Positions 23,380 through 32,681 of a stretch of DNA of 64,000 nucleotides are shown piece after piece. The stretch lies in NCBI GenBank assembly GCA_014529385.2, contig CM043960.1, positions 79,399,332 through 79,463,331 on the forward strand, in the 5' to 3' direction. Position numbers and translations under genes: made by a program. This stretch comes from Adiantum capillus-veneris (taxonomy: Eukaryota > Streptophyta > Polypodiopsida > Polypodiales > Pteridaceae). How positions within the stretch are numbered: the stretch's first letter is position 1; every line of letters begins with the position of its first letter. The notes beneath the pieces are model-generated. The model searched no databases. It saw only the letters and a program-made list of their open reading frames with translations, and was not told the DNA's origin.

Positions 23380-23620
23380 TTAGGGCATCTCTTGTGAGTC
23401 CGCCTTTTCCCACATACTCCTTTCTCCTCGTCCTCCTACTACTACTGGTAGCGTTGGTATTATATTCATTTCATTGTGAGATTCCTCTAGATTCCCTTCG
23501 AATTTAGAACCCTCTCTCTCTTTCTCTACAAAAGGGATGCTCAGGATTCGAACACGCACAACCTGCAAAAGAATCACGTGCAGCAACTCTGCTAGCCAAT
23601 CCGCCACTCCAATTTTGTTG
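23380..23620 (-). mobile_element. SINE-like tRNA-derived head 2
   Basis: On the minus strand TAGCAGAGTTG (23584-23594) matches the A-box consensus at 10 of 11 positions, and TGTTCGAATCC (23544-23554) matches the B box at 10 of 11. Spacing is about 30 nt. Body sequence continues left to about 23380. It lies within 400 bp of the GTF3C6-like start codon and points away from it. Confidence 0.5.
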
Positions 23621-23992
23621 CAAAGAAATGGTGCACACGTATAGAAAAAACTTCCAAATGACCGTCTGTCCTTCACTGACCTCCGGCCTCGCAACCGTGC
23701 CTCGTGTGTCAATTGTTTGCTGTGTCGCTTGGCATCAATTGAGATTCCGTTTTTTTATGGAATTAACGCCAGCTGGTACCCCCTACCTCCTTTCTCCTTT
23801 AGCATGCCCGCATAAAATTGGACCGACTGAAATTGATTTTGGGCCAAAAGACTTCACTGCTAAGGAAGGAAAGACTCCATTTGAATTTAGCCTGTAGGCT
23901 AACGCTGAGTTTTGAGTTTTCTGCGTGAAGTAATGCTCGTTCCTTCTCCCTATTGCGGATGACTATGTCGTGAAGAGCTTTCCAAACGCAAT

Positions 23993-24232
23993 ATGGCTAG
24001 CGCGGTGGAGGAGGGGGACAAAGAAGAGAAAGAATATGTGTTGTTGGAGTTTGAAGATGGCTGGCTGCCCAACAGCAATACCCGTTTTTCCCTTTCTGTA
24101 AGCTGCAGGTCTTAAATACCACATGTAACTTGCCATTGGGGAGCATTGCTTTAAGTGATTCTTGTTTCTTCTGTTTTCCAGGGTCTTGGTACCATGAACC
24201 CAATTCTGGTGTTGGAGGACGGCACCAAAATG
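23993..24232 (+). CDS. GTF3C6: GTF3C6-like TFIIIC subunit, exons 1 and 2 (partial gene)
   Basis: Exon 1 (23993-24097) starts at an ATG with A at -3 and G at +4. It encodes 35 residues: an acidic start, then KEYVLLEFEDGWLPNSN. A GTAAGC donor follows at 24098 and a pyrimidine-rich TTTTCCAG acceptor ends at 24181. The 84-bp intron is phase 0. Exon 2 (24182-24232) encodes GLGTMNPILVLEDGTKM and ends at a GTATGC donor. EYVLLE...LSGLGTMNPILVLEDG matches the start of the TFIIIC_sub6 domain of GTF3C6 proteins, which help recruit Pol III to tRNA genes. The next expected part (GEY...GT...F) was not found up to 25 kb. The rest may lie beyond a very large intron or be lost. Bacterial-type CarA also contains LVLEDG, but the upstream EYVLLE fits TFIIIC better. 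Confidence 0.6.
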
Positions 24233-25009
24233 GTATGCGCTTTGCTTCTTAATGTTTTTGTTGCCCTCTGAACCTGAATATTGTAGAATTGCATTCTACA
24301 GTCCTACTTGAGCTCCTCTCAACCTTACTGTCATGGGTTGTAGTCGTCGAAGGACTTTCAGTGACTATGCCCTTGAACACTTGAGTGATTCCTCCTCCTT
24401 GAGTGTATCTTCCAGAAACAGAATCCCACTTCAGATCTGACTGCTCTTCCAGCATGCTTACATCAAGGCCTCTATTGTTAATGCCTTCATGCAGCTGGTA
24501 TTGAGGATGTCTTCATGCAGCTGTTTACCAATTGTATATCCTAACACAGCCTCAAAGAGATGGTAGCGAATGGGGTTGCCAATGGGGATTTTCTGGAGCT
24601 GATAGTAGCTTGATAATTAAATATCGTGGCAAGAGGAGATTTATTTGCCTGTCTCGTTATCATCTCAAAGGAGTAACTTTGTGAGAGTGCTAGGCTGCAT
24701 TATGGCCGAGTCTGCCCTTGACCACCGAAGTCATGATAGAAACTCAGTACATAGAACTTTTTGTTGACATATGCTCATGTGTGTGCACGTGTGGTGTGTG
24801 TTGTGTTTGAAAGCATATGTTAGTACCTAGTTCTACACCCACTATTGGGCATTGACGATGTTAGTGGGGATGTCGTGGTATTTAGTCGATACTATGCATG
24901 ATGGAGCTGATAGTTATATTGTCTTGTGGGTGACTATCATGGGTCTATACCTTGCACTTTCCTTTAAGGGTGAATCTGGGTTTATCCTGGATTCATCTAG
25001 GTATATAAC

Positions 25010-25011
<2 letters not shown>
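24233..25011 (+). other. Putative start of intron 2 of the GTF3C6-like gene
   Basis: Follows the GTATGC donor. No exon with the expected GEY/ET/GT signature was found on the plus strand. A 68-codon minus-strand frame (24455-24249) has no motif I know. Contains short TG-rich patches around 24776-24812. Confidence 0.45.

Positions 25012-25084
<73 letters not shown>
25012..25084. repeat. (GA)n microsatellite
   Basis: About 36 uninterrupted GA units. It marks the left break of remnant H. Open frames through it (Arg-Glu or Leu-Ser runs) are artefacts. Confidence 0.97.
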
Positions 25085-25087
<3 letters not shown>

Positions 25088-25932
25088 GGCCTTGCAACTT
25101 ACCGAGAATATCCTCAATCCGAGGAATTGGAAAGATTCCTGATAGTGATCTTGTTTGAAGATCGGTAGTCTATGCAGATTCGAAACGTGCTATCTTTCTT
25201 TTGCATCAATAAAACTGGAGAGCAGTACGGCGAAGTACTTGGTTGAACTAGACCTTTTCGAGAAGCTTGTTGAATTGCTTCAAACTTTTCTCTTGCCAAG
25301 TAAGACTTGCCCTATAAGGGGGTTAGTTTGGAGGTGAGCTATCCGGTACGAGATCAATGTGATGATCTTCGGGACGTAGCTTTTCTGGAAGAGTGCCTGT
25401 GAAACAGTCTTTATACCTTTCAATAAATTGAAAACGTTTAAGTTTCAAACTAGAGAGGAAACCCTCTACTTCTTTATTTCTTTTTTAATGGATATATGGC
25501 TCACAATAGGAATAGCCAATCCCCAACATCAACAAAATTTTTAATGTTCTTGCCCTAATGCTCACATAATCTGGGGCTGGTTGCCTACGGTACTGCCATG
25601 GCATACCCAAGATGATATCACATCCCCCGATGGGTGTCATAAAAAATGATTCGCGGTCCTTGTACTCGCTAATCAGAAGATTGAGCTGTCCTTGCACGGG
25701 AGTTGCATTGGTAGTCAACCCCTCGAATGCCAATCCGGAAATGACTGGAGTTTCAAGCTGAGTTGGTGTGAGGCCCAAGCGTGCTGCAGTACCCAATGAG
25801 ATAAAGTTGTCCCTTGATCCAAGGTCATAGAGGATCAATTCCCATTGGTTATTCACAGATCCCAGCCCTCTAGAAGTTGATACTTCCCTTTTTTTGTTTC
25901 CGTATTCCCTTGAACATCAGGAATAGAATTCG
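25085..25932 (-). pseudogene. Remnant H: gypsy protease and RT N-terminus
   Basis: 25856-25485 is a protease with the degraded active site LYDLGSRDNFIS and the motif CDIILGMPW. 25299-25114 is the RT start [20 protein letters not shown] then [15 protein letters not shown], very close to the B elements at 55 and 59 kb. RT stops near the (GA)n run. Right of the protease the sequence is cut at 25933 by the LTR of element C. No gag of H is seen on the other side within the window. Confidence 0.75.
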
Positions 25933-26558
25933 TGTCACAAAGTGATGACATGTCATGCCCAACTGGAAGAGAAATGGCCGAGTGGACTAGAGAAACTGAA
26001 ACGACAAACTTACGAGCATCAACCATGGGGCCCGGAACCCTAAAAGACAGAAGCTTGCGCTCTGGAAGAGATTTCCGAAAATCGCGTTGACATGCTGACC
26101 TGACAGATTGTATGGATGCTGACATGGCAGATCGTATGCATGCTGATGTGACGGGGCTGTACGGATTTTCAGCGTTTTGGGCTGATTGTGCCACATGGCA
26201 TGCTGCACAAAATTCCGCGATTTGCGCTAGCTTTTGGGAGCAGATGCTTTTGAGGCTTAGTGCTTTTGAACTTGATGCTTTTGGGTATCCCTTGTACTGT
26301 TTATAAGAGCTCTTCGAGCCTCACTCTGCAGAGCATCTGGACGCAGAGTCTGAGAGCAGAGGACTCTCGGGAGATGTACCTTGACGTGATCAATAATAAA
26401 GAAGTATGGCGGCAGTTTTTGGGGCCAGTGCTTCTGGGCATAGAACTCCGCCGTGCCATGTCAACTCTTTCTTTCTCTCTATTTAAGCCCAATGGTTTTG
26501 AAGTTTCTGTTCGTGTGGTGCTATTTATTTCTTGCTTGGAGTGTCCAAGCGTGTAACA
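25933..26558 (+). repeat. Element C 5' LTR
   Basis: Starts TGTCACAAAGTGATGACATG and ends GTCCAAGCGTGTAACA, followed by one base and the primer site TGGTATCAGAGC (26560-26571). These termini are the reverse-orientation equivalents of the B-family LTR ends. A TATA box TTTATAAG lies at about 26300. U3 (about 26095-26215) carries repeated CTGACATGGCAGAT / CTGATGTGACGG modules. Orientation is plus. Confidence 0.85.
26300..26307 (+). promoter_or_regulatory. TATA box of element C LTR
   Basis: TTTATAAG, about 260 bp before the LTR end and just upstream of the CATCTGGACGCAGAGTCTGAGAG block shared with the B-family R region. Confidence 0.6.
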
Positions 26559-26559
26559 G

Positions 26560-26660
26560 TGGTATCAGAGCTCAGAAAGATTCTTCTTCTACAAAGGATC
26601 CGATCCCTTCTGCAACACACAGGTTCTCAAGGAGAATTTAATAGAGTAGACAAGACTTTT
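26560..26660 (+). other. Element C primer site and leader
   Basis: TGGTATCAGAGCTC is followed by AGATTCTTCTTCTAC and GGATCCGATCCC, close to the leader of the B elements (TTTCTCTTCTACGGG, AAATCCGATCCCC on their strand). C is therefore a B-type element in plus orientation. It breaks off at about 26640-26690, where minus-strand element G begins. Confidence 0.75.
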
Positions 26661-26860
26661 GTGAAAAAATCTTCATGCCACGACCGCGGACTTTTTAGCC
26701 AGTCCCACCCTTTGTCCATCGTGTTGCAGTTCAAAAATGAACCATCTGTAAGTTCCACCTGAAAAGCTTCCAAACTCTGTTGGGTTGGTAGGTGAAGCTT
26801 GCTGACTAAAGAAGTGCTTACAAAATTTGTGGAACATCCACTATCCACGAGCACATTGAT
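26660..26860 (-). pseudogene. Element G protease, truncated
   Basis: Reads MLVDSGCSTNFVSTSLVSKL with an intact DSG active site, then VELTDGSFLNCNTMDKGWDW. The second protease motif (ILGxxW) is missing because the element breaks into element C sequence here. Confidence 0.8.
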
Positions 26861-26920
26861 TGGATGTTTGCCAATGAAACCAAGAAGATTGAGAACCTGG
26901 TTGGAAAGATCAATAGGAAC

Positions 26921-28202
26921 TCAGGTGCAATTGTGGGCATTTAGCATTAAGGCGCTAACCACTTTGGATACTTGAATCGCACGAATTGCCTGTTTGCCTT
27001 TGTCCTTTATTGGAGGTGGACAGTGTTCTGAATCTGTAAATGACTCCATATTTGAAATTTGCTGAATATTTGAAGGGTTTGGACGCTTCGGGCATTCATA
27101 CCACCTGTGTGGACCACCACAAATTGTGCACAATCCTGTGCGGTTGGGCTGAGAGGTGGAAGGAGCGATGAAGAGGCTTGCTGCTCTGATGGACCATTAC
27201 GACGGTCGTTACGTCGGCGGTCGGACCGAAACTGTCCTCGATTCCGATTGTTATGCTGGAAGAGGAGCCGTTATATGAAGCTGTTGCTTGGCTAGAGAAC
27301 CGAGGCCGAAAAGACTGCTGTCTAGAAAATTGTTGTCTAGAAGACTGAGGCTGTTGTAGTAAGCGCCGATTAGGATTAAAGTTGCTGGGGCGACCACGTT
27401 GAGAAAAGCAGCCATTGGTTGAAGACTGATTGCCCATGAATGATGTCCGTGTTTGATGATAATTGTCTCCAAGCCGTTCGGCATAAGCAATGGCAGCATC
27501 CAATGTAGTTGGGTTAAACTTTTGCACGTCATTCTTCAGGTTGGGTTCTAGTCCGTCGATGAAACTGTGTAGATTATTCGATGAACTAAGGGTCTCTATC
27601 TCCAGAGTTAGCCTTTGGAACTCTGTGATAAATACGCGGCCAAGGAACCTGTCTGGTTCAGGCGGCAGAGAGCAGACTGGGCATGAAAGTCCACATTCGC
27701 AGGTTCAAATGCTTTGCAAATGGAGCGCAATTCTACGTTGCCACCACAGGAACGCTGTATCTTTTAATAATGAACTGGCGAGTGCAACTTTCTTACTTTC
27801 CACCAAGTCCGTATTGGACATGTAGACCTCCATCTTAAATATCCATTGGTCTAGCACGCGCTTGTCGTGACGACCATTGTATGGTTCTGGCAGCTTAACA
27901 TCGAGCTTCTTTTTCTGTGCGGAATTAAAATTTTTATAGAGAAGCTGTAATTCATTATTGTCTACCTCTGCTGTAGGATCTGGTTTGTCTTCATGTCCGT
28001 CCATTGAAGCTTCTGAAGAAGAGGGTGAAGCAGCAGAAGGGTTTGCTCGAGAAGAAGTGTGTGTCTGTTGCATCTGCTCCAAACGAGTGTTGAGGGAAGC
28101 AAGACTTGTTGTAAAAGTGTGTTGTAAAGCTTCCATTTGTTCCTTGAGAAGAGCAAGCATTTGTGCCTGCTGGCCATCTTCTTCTGCTTGGGACGTCGAC
28201 AT
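26921..28202 (-). pseudogene. Element G gag with zinc knuckle
   Basis: 28202-27705 opens with ATG (MSTSQAEEDGQQAQMLAL) and a helical Leu/Gln stretch. A gag core follows: LDVKLPEPYNGRHDKRVLDQ and LLKDTAFLWWQRR. 27527-27096 continues in another frame (KFNPTTLDAAIAYAERL) with a Gln/Ser/Arg-rich linker. The zinc knuckle is CTICGGPHRWYEC (CX2CX3HX4C), near 27096-27133, as in many plant gypsy gags. Frame changes at about 27600 and 27130 break the ORF. Confidence 0.8.
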
Positions 28203-28211
28203 GGTTCTGCC

Positions 28212-28920
28212 TCAGAGAGAGTATCGAGGAGAAGCTGGAGAAGTATGTGGCATGTAGATAGGAGAAGCCGCTACTGAAGATTCGCCGAACTCTGCTATGA
28301 AATCTGGATCCAGGTCTGAATCCTCAAGATCCTCGATCTCGTCCAATGGAGGTGTTTCCTCTGGAGCGGGCGTCAAAGGTGTATAATTTGGAATGAGAAT
28401 CTCCTTGTGAACACGCACCAGCGGTTGGAGTGAAATAATATTGTTGATCACGTCCACTCTGCACTCTATCAGCGAGTAGGCGAGATGAGGGTTCCGCCCA
28501 AGGAGGCTTGTAATGCTGGAGATGCTGCGGCTCGCACGTCAGAACAATATGCCACACCACCCAAGTTTGGAACTATGTCGAGTGGCGGTGGGTGACGTAT
28601 AGTAGGTACTGTTGCGGAACCGGTACAACCTGGGGTACTGGAACTGGTATCTCTGCTGGAATGGGAGCGCTTTCGGGAACTGGAGTGCTCAAAAGAGCAG
28701 GGTCGGGTTTTGGCGAATCGGGAATGATAATAATTTCGGGTTCCGGAGTATTGGGAATTACAATGACTTTGCGTTCCGGCAGGATTTCGCCCGGAATCTC
28801 GTCTATGTACGAGAGGAAGTGGATTGGAACATCGAAGGCATCGCCGGCCATGACGGTGAAGAATCCCGCGCGCGTAGAGTACACCCAAAGCCTGGGAGAG
28901 ATCGAAGCACTGGATGCCAA
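28212..28920 (-). pseudogene. Element G gag N-terminal extension
   Basis: Two minus-strand frames (28920-28573 and 28457-28212) with strong amino-acid bias precede the gag core. The first is Pro/Ile/Val-rich: ERKVIVIPNTPEPEIIIIPD, then SPKPDPALLSTPVPES. The second is acidic: PEETPPLDEIEDLEDSD. A frame change lies between them (28457-28573). VIVIP and IIIIPDS next to acidic residues look like SUMO-interacting motifs. No enzyme domain. Confidence 0.55.
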
Positions 28921-29259
28921 CGTTTGATGAAAAGCATCGCTGGCTGCTTGTTGGGCATTTTTATCATTTTTTTTAATGAAGGGGTATGTTCACATAAGCT
29001 TAAAAAAATTTGGTTCTTGGGCGGCCACTCAACTCAAGTACTTGGCTGGGCAATTTGAATGGTCTTTACGTTGAGTTGTAAAACGTGAGAGCTTGCTGTA
29101 AGCGTAAAAACTGTCTAGCGTGGAATAAAAAGCCAGGCAGCGCGTATGAATTAAGGACCAGCGAAGGGGTTTTTGAAGAGGCGCTTCAGCGTTGCTGATG
29201 TGGGCTGCCGCTTGGGGAAGGTTGCGATGCAAAGGGTTTCCAGCGAATGGGTGCAATTC
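28921..29259 (-). other. Element G leader, proximal half
   Basis: Non-coding by inspection, between the gag start and the E1 insertion. Ends at AATTC (29255-29259), the target duplication of E1. The other half is 45713-46044. Confidence 0.6.
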
Positions 29260-29572
29260 TGTCACGTGACACATCCCAACCCTATGTGTCCGTGGACAAG
29301 CTACACCACAACAGGGTTCAGTCAGTTTAGATTAGTAGTGATCTGGCACTTTTGTGAGTCTATTCGTAGACCCTGCATGCCCAGTCACTTAGCATAGATG
29401 CATATCCTCCGGTTGCACACAGCATGATCATCGGAATTCCCATCAGAATCCATTAGCATCAGTTAGGGGAATTTTCCAATGCATTTAGCCTATTTTCCTA
29501 TTTATTGGGATTTTCACTTATTATTTTTAAGTGACTTTCCTACAAAAGTAGGTAGGGCAATTTTGCTAAGTT

Positions 29573-29582
29573 AATATATAAG
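29573..29582 (+). promoter_or_regulatory. TATA box of E1 LTR
   Basis: AATATATAAG, kept in E2 at about 33006-33015. Transcription would start about 30 bp downstream, leaving an R/U5 of some 750 bp. Confidence 0.6.
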
Positions 29583-30121
29583 CAAACCCAAGTTAGCACT
29601 TTCTGCCATCTGGCAGAAGAGGCAGCAGGAGCACCTTGCTCAACAGGCAACTTCTTAGCAAGACCAACCCCCGCGACTACTCTGGCGTTTTCTCCACAGA
29701 AGACCTAGCGTTTTTGCATCAGATCAGCCTTGGCGATTTGTGCACAGCAGATCAGCCCCGGCGTCATCACGACACAGCAGATCAGCCTAGCGTTTTTGCA
29801 TTTGCAAAACCCCGGCGACAGAAGGACCAATTTCAGCCCTTGGCGTTTTTGGATTTCAACAACAAATTAAGACCGGCATTATTCACCTAAAGTGTAGCAG
29901 ATTCAGCCCGTAAAGACCATCAATTTTCAGCCCTAAGAAACCTCATTTTTCAGCCAAGAAAACGCAGTCAAAACAGTCATTTTCAGCCACCGAAACAGTC
30001 CCGAAATTCAGCAATTAGAAGATCTCAGATTTCAGCCGTCGTCGTCGTCGTCATTGGCACAGACCAAGTTGCATAGTCCATTGCATACGCATTGTACACC
30101 TTTGTGCAATCAAAGAATAGA

Positions 30122-30143
30122 CCACTCTCGCCGACGAGAGTGG
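30122..30143 (+). other. Conserved RNA hairpin in E LTR
   Basis: Arms CCACTCTCG and CGAGAGTGG are perfect complements around the loop CCGA: a 9-bp stem. The same hairpin, unchanged, is in the E2 LTR (33710-33731) and the E1 3' LTR remnant (45463-45484). It lies downstream of the TATA box, so it would be in the RNA. Confidence 0.8.
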
Positions 30144-30366
30144 GGCCTTTGGAGGAGGGTTTTACAACCCCTCGGGTGTCGTATCTCTTCTCTCTCCTTC
30201 TCTCAGTCTCATTCACTTGCACGCACAATCCATTCACTTTGTTCGTGATCATAGCACTCTCCATAAGACGGAAAGCTCTCTCTTTCCCTAAGAACTAAAA
30301 GGAACCTTGAGCAATAAAGATCACTAATCTTGAGAAAATACAACATTCATTCCGCTGCACCTAACA

Positions 30367-30941
30367 TTGGTATCAGAGGTTTGGAAGTGTTCTGCATTAC
30401 TCAAGGGAAGAACCATAAGAATTTTTTTGCTTGTTTTGATCGCACGAACCCAAGTTTACTTGGGCGTGACGATTCCTAATCGTGTTTTGTTGAAGAGTGA
30501 CAGGAATCCCAAGAAAGAAGGGCTTGTCTAGCCTCCCCTTGTGTCTCTTTTCACTCATTGAGAGCGGACCGTGCACTTAGCGGCCGGCCAATTGACGTGA
30601 GGCGGGGAAAAGCAACCTTGGTGTGAGCGCAAGGCTGCCAAGGGGTGCGCCCGCAGAAAAGGGTAGAACTCGGATGAAGAGAAGATCCTTCTCCAACGCG
30701 ATTTGCAAGCGAAAGAAAACCTCAAGAACCTCAAGAACCCAAGATTCTCACGAATCAAAGAAACCCTCACGAACCTCAAGAACCCAGGATTCTCACGAAT
30801 CAAGGACCTCAAGAACCTCAAGAACCCAAGATTCTCACGAATCAAGGACCTCAAGAACCTCAAGATCCTCAAGAACCCAAGTTCCTCGTGAACTTAAGAA
30901 CCCAAGACCCCCAAGATCCCACAAGAACCCACGATTGCAGA
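30367..30941 (+). other. E1 primer site and leader with GAACCTCAA minisatellite
   Basis: TTGGTATCAGAGG follows the LTR directly. 30715-30905 is built from repeats of AAGAACCTCAAGAACCC and GATTCTCACGAATCAAGG. E2 has fewer units (about 34326-34460). Open frames through it (Arg-Thr-Ser or Lys-Asn-Leu repeats) are probably not translated. Confidence 0.7.
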
Positions 30942-31643
30942 ATGGTCATCACTCGAAGCGGAATGGATACTTCGCTTGGAGGTGATGAGCATGAGAGACG
31001 CGAAGAAGAATTTTCCTCACCAGGAGGTTTTTCCGACCCTTCCCCATCTACGACAAAGATTGCACGAACTCCTATGGAGGAGTTAGACCAAGAAAGAGAA
31101 GCAGAAAAAAAGGCTTACGAAGAACGAAGGGCAGCCATAGATCGTGAATACAAAGAAGGAATGGCAGCCATAGCACGTGAGAGCGAGCAAGTACGCTTGG
31201 AAGCCAAAGCAAGAGAAGCAGAATTTGATCGAGAGAACAAAGAAATGGAAGCCAAGTTTGATCGCGAGAACAAAGCAATAAGGCAAGAGATGTTGCGACT
31301 CTTTTCTCAAATGCAGGCATAGATGCAACAAGATCAGGAAAAGAAGACTCTCTCAGTCTCTTCTTCTCCAAAGCATGATACACAGGATTTGCATGATTGT
31401 GTGAAGCATAATGATGATTTGATTGACAATGATAAGCATGATGATTTGGATGCCAATGATTTGCATAATGATTTGGATGACAAAGATAAGCATGATGATT
31501 TGCATCATCAAGATGTGATTTCTCACAAGCATGATGAATTTCATGAAGATGATGTGATTGTTCACAAGAATGATGTGTTAGTTGATGCTTTTTCTAGCGA
31601 AGCTAACCTCGTTGTAGATTCGATCAATCGCCAAGATCGATAA
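30942..31643 (+). pseudogene. E1 gag-like coiled-coil ORF with Asp/His-rich tail
   Basis: ATG at 30942 opens MVITRSGMDTSLGGDEHE. A long charged helix follows (EELDQEREAEKKAYEERRAA and two copies of EFDRENKEM / KFDRENKAI). A TAG at 31320-31322 interrupts the frame. After it the same frame continues (MQQDQEKKTLSVSSS) into an Asp/His-rich repeat (DLHNDLDDKDKHDDLHHQD) and stops at 31643. ITRSG openings occur at the start of gag proteins of several plant gypsy elements; the rest has no capsid or zinc-knuckle signature. Probably the RNA-packaging or structural ORF of a non-autonomous element. Confidence 0.6.
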
Positions 31644-31779
31644 TCACCAAGAATCGATCTTGGCTTTCGAGTCGAGGTCCATAGATCCCCCACAAGAAGA
31701 TTCGATAGATCCCGAAGAACCGATCTTGGCTCTCGAGCCTTGGTCCAGAGAACCCTCATAGGAAGTATTATGTGTTCGC

Positions 31780-32508
31780 ATGATTGATACGCACGCATGG
31801 TTCGAGTGTTTCATTCGTGAAGGTTTCTTGTATTTTAGTCAGCATCGTTATGTGATCCCTTTTCCTAGGCATGACATATTGTATGTTGAGCATGTTTCTC
31901 TCATGGATAAGCACGAATGTATGCGGATTGTTCATGAAAAGTTGAAAAGTTTGTATGTAAGGAAGTCGCATTCCATGTCTCTTCCTTGGCATGACACAGT
32001 TTCCGAAAGAGCACATGATAGTATGAGCACCAAGCATGGGCATTTCCATTGTGATTTGCCACAGTTGATTGATTTCGATCAAACAGAAAAGATTCGACCG
32101 CATTGTTTGCATGTGTTTGATGAACGGGTTGTCACTCCATCTCTATGTTCATCTACATTGCATGCACAGTCTTTAGAGAAGACAAGATTTTTTTCCTTCA
32201 CTTTACATGGAATGGGTATGTTCATGGTTTTGTGTTGGAGATGGTTTCAGGAATTTTCAGCCATGGAGATTCTTGAAAAAGAAGAAAGTAGGACTCTAGA
32301 CGCAGTTGAAGCACGAAAGGATATTCAAACGACTTTGTGTCGCTTTCGGCGCAGCCCAAAGAAGAAGGCTTTGCAGATCTTTATGAAGTTCAAGTACCGC
32401 ACGACCCACACATCAAAGTGGGCCGGCGAAGAGTCCCTTCCAAGATTCCGGATGCTGTTGGTGATCTCCCTCGACGCCGTACAGTTCGGTACCAGTACCT
32501 CACATTGA
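31780..32508 (+). CDS. E1 orphan ORF, 242 codons, unknown function
   Basis: An uninterrupted frame from ATG 31780 to 32508, ending against the polypurine tract. The protein is rich in His, Phe, Met and Arg (HAWFECFIREGFLYFSQHRY, HDILYVEHVSLMDKHECMRI). It contains the stretch MGMFMVLCWRWFQEFSAMEI, which could be a short hydrophobic helix, followed by charged sequence with RFRRSPKKK. No gag, protease, RT, integrase or chromodomain pattern. The end of the frame overlaps another open frame (32337 on), so the C-terminus may be frameshifted. It stands where pol would be in a full element. It may be a captured host fragment or a remnant specific to this family. Confidence 0.45.
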   Translation: MIDTHAWFECFIREGFLYFSQHRYVIPFPRHDILYVEHVSLMDKHECMRIVHEKLKSLYVRKSHSMSLPWHDTVSERAHDSMSTKHGHFHCDLPQLIDFDQTEKIRPHCLHVFDERVVTPSLCSSTLHAQSLEKTRFFSFTLHGMGMFMVLCWRWFQEFSAMEILEKEESRTLDAVEARKDIQTTLCRFRRSPKKKALQIFMKFKYRTTHTSKWAGEESLPRFRMLLVISLDAVQFGTSTSH

Positions 32509-32519
32509 AAAGGAGGGGA
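32508..32519 (+). other. E1 polypurine tract
   Basis: AAAAGGAGGGGA directly before TGTCACGTGACA of the 3' LTR. Confidence 0.85.
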
Positions 32520-32681
32520 TGTCACGTGACACATCCCAACCCTATGTGTCCGTGGACAAGCTACACCACAGCAGGGTTCAGTCAGTTTAGATTAGCAGTG
32601 ATCTGACACTTTTGTGAGTCTATTCGTAGACCATGCATGCCCAGTCACTTAGCATAGATGCATATCCTCCGGTTGCACACA
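32520..32681 (+). repeat. E1 3' LTR, first 162 bp
   Basis: Matches the first 163 bp of the E1 5' LTR and stops at ...GGTTGCACACAG, where the full E2 LTR begins. The rest of this LTR resumes at 45175. Confidence 0.85.

Larger units (their letters stand above)
29260..30366 (+). repeat. E1 5' LTR
   Basis: Starts with the 12-bp palindrome TGTCACGTGACA (contains the G-box CACGTG) and ends CACCTAACA, followed by the primer site TTGGTATCAGAG. TATA at about 29574. 29640-29860 is an irregular minisatellite of GCGTTTTTG and CAGATCAGCC units. A perfect hairpin lies at 30122-30143. Confidence 0.9.

Noticed and set aside
23040..23620. Functional tRNA genes
   Set aside because: A and B boxes are present but no acceptor stem or anticodon arm folds; SINE heads explain them better.
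24182..24232. CarA (carbamoyl phosphate synthase small chain) reading of exon 2 because of LVLEDG
   Set aside because: Exon 1 EYVLLE and the following LSGLGTMNP pattern fit TFIIIC_sub6 better, and no CarA sequence follows.
24852..25142. ORFs with Arg-Glu (plus) and Leu-Ser (minus) runs
   Set aside because: They are translations of the (GA)n microsatellite.
28592..29058. Plus-strand Gly/Thr-rich ORFs of 111-148 codons
   Set aside because: Antisense to the Pro/Ile-rich gag extension of element G; no motif of their own.
30555..30985. Repeat proteins (Arg-Thr-Ser, Lys-Asn-Leu, Leu-Arg-Phe) in several frames, resembling leucine-rich repeats
   Set aside because: All frames of the same GAACCTCAA minisatellite are open. 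It lies in the leader of E1, before the gag-like start.
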